DNA from: Kitasatospora sp. A2-31
GTDB taxonomy: Bacteria; Actinomycetota; Actinomycetes; Streptomycetales; Streptomycetaceae
Length of the DNA stretch: 64,000 bases
Direction: 5' to 3'
Assembly: GCF_022288725.1 (NCBI RefSeq)
Contig: NZ_JAKNTA010000005.1
Location: 533,658 to 597,657 of the forward strand
Positions 59,865 through 64,000 of the stretch are shown in pieces. How positions within the stretch are numbered: position 1 is the stretch's first letter; every line of letters starts with the position of its first letter. The position numbers and the translations under genes are program-made. The notes under the pieces are model-generated. The model ran no database searches, was not told where the DNA came from, and worked only from the letters and a program-made list of their open reading frames with translations.

Positions 59865-60802
59865 AACCGGTACGGCGAATCCCGGTCCCGGCGCTGTTGT
59901 TCGCCGGATTGCTGCTTTCCCCCGGGGGCACGGCGTCGGCGGACGAACCTCCCGCCGGGGGCGGGGGCGACGTCACGCAGTGTGCGGTGAACGTGATCTG
60001 CACCGGCGTCCACACCCCCGGCAGCACGCCCGGCCCCGGTGGCGGCGGCACGGGCGGCGGGGGCGGTGGCGGCGGCGACCAGGTGTGCCAGTGGAACGGC
60101 GTGCCGATGGCCTGCCACGACCCCGTCAAAGGCTGGTTCAGCAGCACCAACGGCTGCTACTACCGCACCACCAGCCCGCAGCCCGCCGCGGACGACCCGG
60201 TCTGGGCCGGGCACAAGCCGTCCGAGGGGGCGGTCTACGACGTCACCTGCGCCTACAGCGACGGCACCTTCGGCGCACCGCAGCCGACGTTCTTCGCCCA
60301 GGCGCCCGTCGCGCCGCCGATGAACCCGGGCACGAAGGCCCAGGAGATCTGGGACTCCCTCACCTTCCCCTACCCCGAGCCGGGTGTCGCGCCCGAGGGC
60401 ACGTCCGTGGTCGGCGTCCCGGTCTGGTTCTGGCTGAAGAACGCGACCACGCTGAATCCGGTCACGGTGACGGAGGGCGCGATCAGCGTGACCGTCACCC
60501 CGAAGCTGGAGTCGGTGGAGTGGGACCTCGGCGACGGGGGTCCGGCGGTCGTCTGCGAGGGGCCGAACGCCGGCGGGACGCCGTACGAGGCCAGGTACGG
60601 CGCGGCGAAGTCGCCGACCTGCGGCCACGTGTTCACCGCCGGCTCGGGCGGCAAGCGGGGCGGCACCTTCACCGGGACGGTCACCACGCGGTGGCGCGGC
60701 TACGTGACCGTGACCGGGAGCAACCAGAAGGTCGACCCCAAGCAGATGTCGCTCTCCACCGACCTGAAGCTCAGAGTGGGCGAGGTGCAGGTCCTCAACT
60801 GA
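59858..60802 (+). CDS. Secreted cysteine-containing protein, Tad-locus associated
   Basis: A 314-residue protein with a signal peptide (MLKPVRRIPVPALLFAGLLLSPGGTASA), a glycine-rich linker (GGGGTGGGGGGGG at about residues 60-72), then a beta-rich domain with paired cysteines (VCQWNGVPMACHD, GCYYRTTS, VYDVTCAYSD, VVCEGPNAGG, SPTCGHVF). The C-terminal half resembles an Ig-like/PKD-like beta sandwich (VEWDLGDGGPAVVCEG and GTVTTRWRGYVTVTG). Such genes commonly sit directly before SAF-domain and CpaF genes in streptomycetes. Likely a surface component of the apparatus. No enzyme motif seen. Confidence 0.8.
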   Translation: MLKPVRRIPVPALLFAGLLLSPGGTASADEPPAGGGGDVTQCAVNVICTGVHTPGSTPGPGGGGTGGGGGGGGDQVCQWNGVPMACHDPVKGWFSSTNGCYYRTTSPQPAADDPVWAGHKPSEGAVYDVTCAYSDGTFGAPQPTFFAQAPVAPPMNPGTKAQEIWDSLTFPYPEPGVAPEGTSVVGVPVWFWLKNATTLNPVTVTEGAISVTVTPKLESVEWDLGDGGPAVVCEGPNAGGTPYEARYGAAKSPTCGHVFTAGSGGKRGGTFTGTVTTRWRGYVTVTGSNQKVDPKQMSLSTDLKLRVGEVQVLN

Positions 60803-60902
60803 CCGGCGGGCGGCGGGGGGAACCGCGCCCGAGCCCGGTACAGCACGTCCGCAACGTCCGTAGGCAGCGAGATCCGCACGACGCAGGAGAGGTCGGAACC
60901 CG

Positions 60903-61727
60903 GTGGAGAACCGTACATTCGCGACGCCGGGGGCCGGCACGTCCGGGACTGCGGCGGCGGTGCTGCCCGAGCAGGGCCGCGCGACGCCGCACGCCCCGAG
61001 CCGGACGCTGCGCGCCCGGCGGAGGCGGCCGGCCGTACTGGCGATGGCGGTCGCGCTGATCGCCGCGGGCGGGCTCGGCGGCGCGGTGCTCTACAACAGC
61101 ACCGGGCAGCGGGTCGCCGTGCTGGCCCTGGCTCATGACGTGCCGTACGGGCAGGTGCTGACCGACGCGGACCTGGTGGTGGCACGGATCGCGAGCGACC
61201 CGGCGCTGAAGCCGCTGGACGCGGCGGACCGGAGCAAGGCGGTCGGGATGCGGGCCGCCACCGACCTCAAGCGCGGCGAGATGCTGACCAAGGCGCACCT
61301 GGCGCAGTCGCTGAGCGTCCAGCCGGGCCAGCTGATCGTGGGCGTCTCGGCCAAGCGCACCCAGCTGCCGGCGACCAGGCTGCAGCCCGGAGTGGCGATC
61401 GTCGTGGTCTACACCCCGGACACCGGGAGGCCGGAGTCGCTCTCGGCGGTGGTGATCACGGTCGGCCGGGTGGACACCGACGGCAGCCAGGTGGTCGACG
61501 TGGCGGTGCCGTCGGCCGACGCCGCCAAGCTGGCCGCCTGGGTGGCCAGTCAGCGGATCCAGGTGGTGCTGGCGCCGCGCGGCGCGGCGACCGGAGCTCC
61601 CTCGGGAGCGCCAGCGGGCTCCCCGTCCGCCGCCGCGTCCGGCGCGGCACCGGGCGCGGCGTCCGGGGCGCCAGCAGCGCCGGGCGGTTCCACGGCGGCC
61701 GCGCCGTCCGGGGCGGGTGGGGGCTGA
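60903..61727 (+). CDS. SAF-domain protein, CpaB/RcpC-like Tad pilus component
   Basis: A 274-residue protein. A basic cytoplasmic start (LRARRRRPAV) precedes one membrane segment (AVLAMAVALIAAGGLGGAVLY, about residues 45-66). The SAF domain follows (VAVLALAHDVPYGQVLTDADLVVARI...GMRAATDLKRGEMLTKAHL), as in CpaB/FlgA-type proteins that assemble pilus or secretion pores. The C-terminal 50 residues are a low-complexity Ala/Gly/Ser/Pro tail. GTG start with AGGAGAGG upstream. One base separates its stop from the following ATG region. Confidence 0.88.
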   Translation: MENRTFATPGAGTSGTAAAVLPEQGRATPHAPSRTLRARRRRPAVLAMAVALIAAGGLGGAVLYNSTGQRVAVLALAHDVPYGQVLTDADLVVARIASDPALKPLDAADRSKAVGMRAATDLKRGEMLTKAHLAQSLSVQPGQLIVGVSAKRTQLPATRLQPGVAIVVVYTPDTGRPESLSAVVITVGRVDTDGSQVVDVAVPSADAAKLAAWVASQRIQVVLAPRGAATGAPSGAPAGSPSAAASGAAPGAASGAPAAPGGSTAAAPSGAGGG

Positions 61728-61728
61728 G

Positions 61729-63207
61729 ATGGCGGTGATCGCGGTGGCCGGCGGGCCCGGCGCGCCGGGCGCCACCACGGCGGCGCTGGCGCTGCTGCTG
61801 GCCTGGCCGCTCCAGCCCGGGCGCCGGATCCTGCTGGTCGAGTGCGACCCGGACGGCGGTGCGGTGCTGGCCGGCGCCCTGGAGGGGCGGGTCGAGGCGG
61901 TCTACGGGCTGCGCAACCTCGCCGTCGCCGACCGGCGCGGCCTGCTCGCCCAGACGCTCTGGGAGCAGCTGATCGACCTCTCCCCGGACGGGAACGCCGA
62001 GCGGCTGCTGCTGCCCGGCCTGACCGACCCGGCCCAGGCGCCCGGGCTCGCCTACACGTGGGAGCCGCTGATGGAGGTTCTGCACGGGCTGGAGCCGCAG
62101 GGCTACGACGTGATCCTCGACCTCGGGCGCTCCGGCGCCACGGGGGCCAGCGCCGTCCTCGCCCGCCGGGCGGACGCGGTGGCGGTGACCGTGCGCACCA
62201 CCCTGCGCGGCCTGAGCGCGGCCCGGCCGCGGCTGTCCGCACTCGCCGAGGACCTGGCCGCCGCGGGCACCGGAGCCGACGCGCTCGGCCTGCTGCTGGT
62301 CGCCGAAGGGCCCTACTCGGGGGCGGAGGTGTCGCGCGAGTTCGGGCTGCCGGTGATCGGCCTGCTGCCGCACGCGGTGCGCACCGCACGGATCCTCTCC
62401 GACGGCGGGGACACCACCGACCGGCGGTTCATCCGCTCCGAGCTGATGCGGACCGCCCGGTCGGCGGCCGACGAGGTGCAGCTGCTGGTGCGCCGCCGCC
62501 GGCAGCGGCTGGCGCCGACGGCGGCGCCCGCGCAGCTGCCCGCCGCACCCGCACCCGGTCCGGGGGCCCAGCCGCTCGCCTACGCGCCGCCGCAGCCGGC
62601 CCCTGCCTCACCGCAGCCCGCCCCGCGCTACGGGCAGGTGCCGCAGCCGGCCGCGCCGGTGATCACCACCGGTCCGGTGGCGCCGCTCGCCGGGCTGGCG
62701 CCGCAGCCGGCCGCGCCGGCGCCGTTCCCGGCGCCCGGGCGGCCGCAGGAACCGCAGCAGCCCTACGGGCAGGGGGCGCCGTACGGGCAGGAAGTGCCGC
62801 CGACGTACGCGGCGCAGCCCACGCACCCGGCGCAGCCCACGCACCCGGCGCAGCCCACGCACCCGGTGCAGCCGGCCCCCGCGGCGCCCTGGCCCCAGCC
62901 GGCGCCGGAGGCCGGCCCGGATGCGGCCCAGCAGCACGCGCAGCCGTACGCGCCCCTGTACGGGCAGCCGTACGCGCCCCCGTACGGGCAGCAGTTCGAC
63001 CCGCAGCCCGCGCAACAGCCCGCGCAGCAGCCCGGCCCGCAGCCCGAGGTCCCGCAGGACGGCCCTGCCCGGGGGAGCGACCCGCTGTCGGGCGGCCGCC
63101 CCTACGGCCGGGTGCAGCCCGAGCAGTACCGCCAGGACCAGCCGCCGTCCGCCCACGGGCCGCGGCAGTCGCCCACCGCACCCGGGGAGGTGCTCCGTGC
63201 GCGGTAG
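61729..63207 (+). CDS. CpaE/ParA-like ATPase with proline-rich tail, Tad locus
   Basis: A 492-residue protein. Residues 1-265 form a deviant MinD/ParA domain: VAGGPGAPGATTAALALLLAW replaces the canonical KGGxGKTT P-loop, with neither the signature nor the Walker lysine, and LVECDPDGGA follows with the usual acidic residue. DVILDLGRSGATG fits switch II. ATP hydrolysis is therefore doubtful. Residues about 265-492 are Pro/Gln/Ala-rich and include internal repeats (QPTHPA three times, YAPxYGQP twice). In Tad systems CpaE localises the apparatus. Its stop lies inside the start of the CpaF gene. Confidence 0.87.
   Translation: MAVIAVAGGPGAPGATTAALALLLAWPLQPGRRILLVECDPDGGAVLAGALEGRVEAVYGLRNLAVADRRGLLAQTLWEQLIDLSPDGNAERLLLPGLTDPAQAPGLAYTWEPLMEVLHGLEPQGYDVILDLGRSGATGASAVLARRADAVAVTVRTTLRGLSAARPRLSALAEDLAAAGTGADALGLLLVAEGPYSGAEVSREFGLPVIGLLPHAVRTARILSDGGDTTDRRFIRSELMRTARSAADEVQLLVRRRRQRLAPTAAPAQLPAAPAPGPGAQPLAYAPPQPAPASPQPAPRYGQVPQPAAPVITTGPVAPLAGLAPQPAAPAPFPAPGRPQEPQQPYGQGAPYGQEVPPTYAAQPTHPAQPTHPAQPTHPVQPAPAAPWPQPAPEAGPDAAQQHAQPYAPLYGQPYAPPYGQQFDPQPAQQPAQQPGPQPEVPQDGPARGSDPLSGGRPYGRVQPEQYRQDQPPSAHGPRQSPTAPGEVLRAR
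62815..62868 (+). repeat. Three 18-bp tandem repeats inside the CpaE-like gene
   Basis: CAGCCCACGCACCCGGCG at 62815-62832 and 62833-62850, and with one change at 62851-62868. They encode QPTHPA repeats. A second, 24-bp tandem repeat (62944-62967, 62968-62991) encodes PYAPxYGQ. Both keep frame. Confidence 0.8.
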
Positions 63208-64000
63208 CCCCCTGCACCAGCACCCGGCGGCCGATCCGGCCGCACTGCCCTGGACGGCGCCGCACCCGCAGCCGGCGCCGCAGCCGAGCGCCCGACCGGG
63301 CCCGGGCGCACTGGACCTCACCGCGCCGGACGGCACCGCAGCGGGATTCCCCGGGACCGGCCCGGTCGCGCCGGGACCGGTCGCCGGCGTGCCCGGCGGT
63401 GCCGCGGGCCCCACCGCCGTCCCCTCCCAGCTGCCCTCGCTCGACCTGCGCGGCGCCGCCACCCGGCCGGCCGTCGACCCGCAGGTCGCCCGCGAGCTCA
63501 AGCGCCAGGTCGCGGCCGAACTGCACCAGCAGATCACCCGGTTGACCGCCGCCTCCGGCACCGAGCCGGACCGCGCCACCCGCCGCCAGCGAGGCCGCGC
63601 GCTGATCGAGGAGGCCGTCGCCCGCTGGTCCGACGCCTACGCGCAGACCCACGGCATCCCGCCCACCCGCGAGCAGGACCGCGCGCTGGCCGAGGCGGTC
63701 TTCGACCTGCTCTTCCGCGCCGGGCGGCTCCAGCCCTACCTGGACGACCCGGAGATCGAGAACATCCTGATCAACGGCTGCGACGACGTCTGGGTCTCCC
63801 GGGTGCACCAGCCGCTGCGCCAGGTGCCGCCGGTGGCCGACAGCGACGCCGAGCTGATCGAGCTGCTCCAGGACCTCGCCCGCCAGCACGGGGGCGGCGA
63901 GCGGAGCCTCTCGACCGCCAGTCCGACGCTCGCGCTGCGCCTGGAGGGCGGCATGCGCCTCCAGGCGCTCACCGAGGTGACCCCGCGCCCGTACGTGGCG
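63197..64000 (+). CDS. CpaF/TadA-type secretion ATPase, N-terminal part
   Basis: The first 268 residues of a CpaF-like secretion ATPase; the window ends before the Walker motifs. A 95-residue Pro/Ala/Gly-rich start is followed by VARELKRQVAAELHQQITRL and the CpaF signature region ALAEAVFDLLFRAGRLQPYLDDPEIENILINGCDDVWVS, then LIELLQDLARQHGGGERSLSTASPTLALRLEGGMRLQAL. GTG start with GGGGAGG 6 bp upstream; it overlaps the CpaE-like gene by 11 bp. It would power pilin or protein export through the Tad membrane complex encoded further downstream. Confidence 0.92.
   Translation, partial: MRGSPLHQHPAADPAALPWTAPHPQPAPQPSARPGPGALDLTAPDGTAAGFPGTGPVAPGPVAGVPGGAAGPTAVPSQLPSLDLRGAATRPAVDPQVARELKRQVAAELHQQITRLTAASGTEPDRATRRQRGRALIEEAVARWSDAYAQTHGIPPTREQDRALAEAVFDLLFRAGRLQPYLDDPEIENILINGCDDVWVSRVHQPLRQVPPVADSDAELIELLQDLARQHGGGERSLSTASPTLALRLEGGMRLQALTEVTPRPYVA

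Noticed and set aside
62815-62991. Tandem repeats as a CRISPR-like array
   Set aside because: Units of 18 and 24 bp are directly adjacent without spacers and encode in-frame peptide repeats.
1-64000. tRNA or rRNA genes
   Set aside because: No cloverleaf-type sequences with TTCGA/TTCAA T-loops in context, and no rRNA-like conserved blocks, were noticed; a covariance-model scan would settle this.

Overview
This is a 64-kb stretch of very GC-rich DNA with dense, strongly GC3-biased genes, many GTG/TTG starts, 4-bp start/stop overlaps, streptomycete-type TAGGCT minus-10 boxes and no TTA codon noticed. The gene families (PucR, KstR-like TetR, SWIM/DUF6493 pair, actinobacterial Tad pilus genes, secreted RHS protein) point to the Streptomycetaceae (Streptomyces or Kitasatospora). 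No rRNA, tRNA, CRISPR array, prophage or insertion sequence was seen.

Layout. (1) 1-7.6 kb: glyoxylate and allantoin catabolism: 3' end of tartronate semialdehyde reductase (glxR), glycerate kinase, allantoinase, allantoicase, a clade-3-type catalase and an IclR regulator. (2) 7.7-12.5 kb: a four-gene oxidative cluster: ferritin-like di-iron protein, FAD/2Fe-2S reductase, M24 pita-bread protein and an EphD-like alpha/beta-hydrolase-SDR fusion. (3) 12.6-14.7 kb: small genes: a VapBC toxin-antitoxin pair behind a perfect 13-bp inverted repeat, a divergent cold-shock protein and two divergently oriented 97-residue proteins. (4) 14.7-23.5 kb: upstream purine catabolism: XdhC chaperone, NCS2 purine permease and a three-subunit xanthine dehydrogenase operon on the minus strand, divergent from a PucR regulator. 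Regions 1 and 4 together cover import of purine bases, oxidation of hypoxanthine/xanthine, opening of allantoin and recovery of glyoxylate as 3-phosphoglycerate. Urate-to-allantoin genes are not in this window.

(5) 23.6-36.4 kb: the most unusual region. A 1463-residue secreted adhesin-like protein (DNRLRE-like, LamG and ricin-B domains) is divergent from a 2371-residue secreted RHS/YD-repeat protein. The RHS protein has a ricin-B lectin inserted among its repeats, an RHS core, a variable tip with PD-(D/E)XK nuclease residues and, unusually, a C-terminal hydrophobic segment. The next gene resembles the DUF3396/TsiV type VI immunity family. The arrangement fits a contact-dependent polymorphic toxin system. 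(6) 36.4-45.5 kb: membrane-anchored esterase, an Frc-type sugar ABC transporter with a coupled ROK kinase, gamma-glutamyltransferase, exonuclease III and a small wall-associated protein.

(7) 45.6-58 kb: YhhN-family membrane protein, an orphan DUF2398/TIGR02678 (Wadjet JetB-like) protein, a 59-residue small protein, TetR regulator, acyl-CoA thioesterase, a SWIM zinc-finger/DUF6493 pair, metallo-beta-lactamase-fold hydrolase, MaoC-like hydratase and a flavin-oxidoreductase-type protein. (8) 58.2-64 kb: start of a Tad-type pilus or secretion operon: unknown protein, lipoprotein, secreted protein, SAF-domain CpaB-like protein, CpaE-like ATPase with a degenerate P-loop, and CpaF cut by the window edge.
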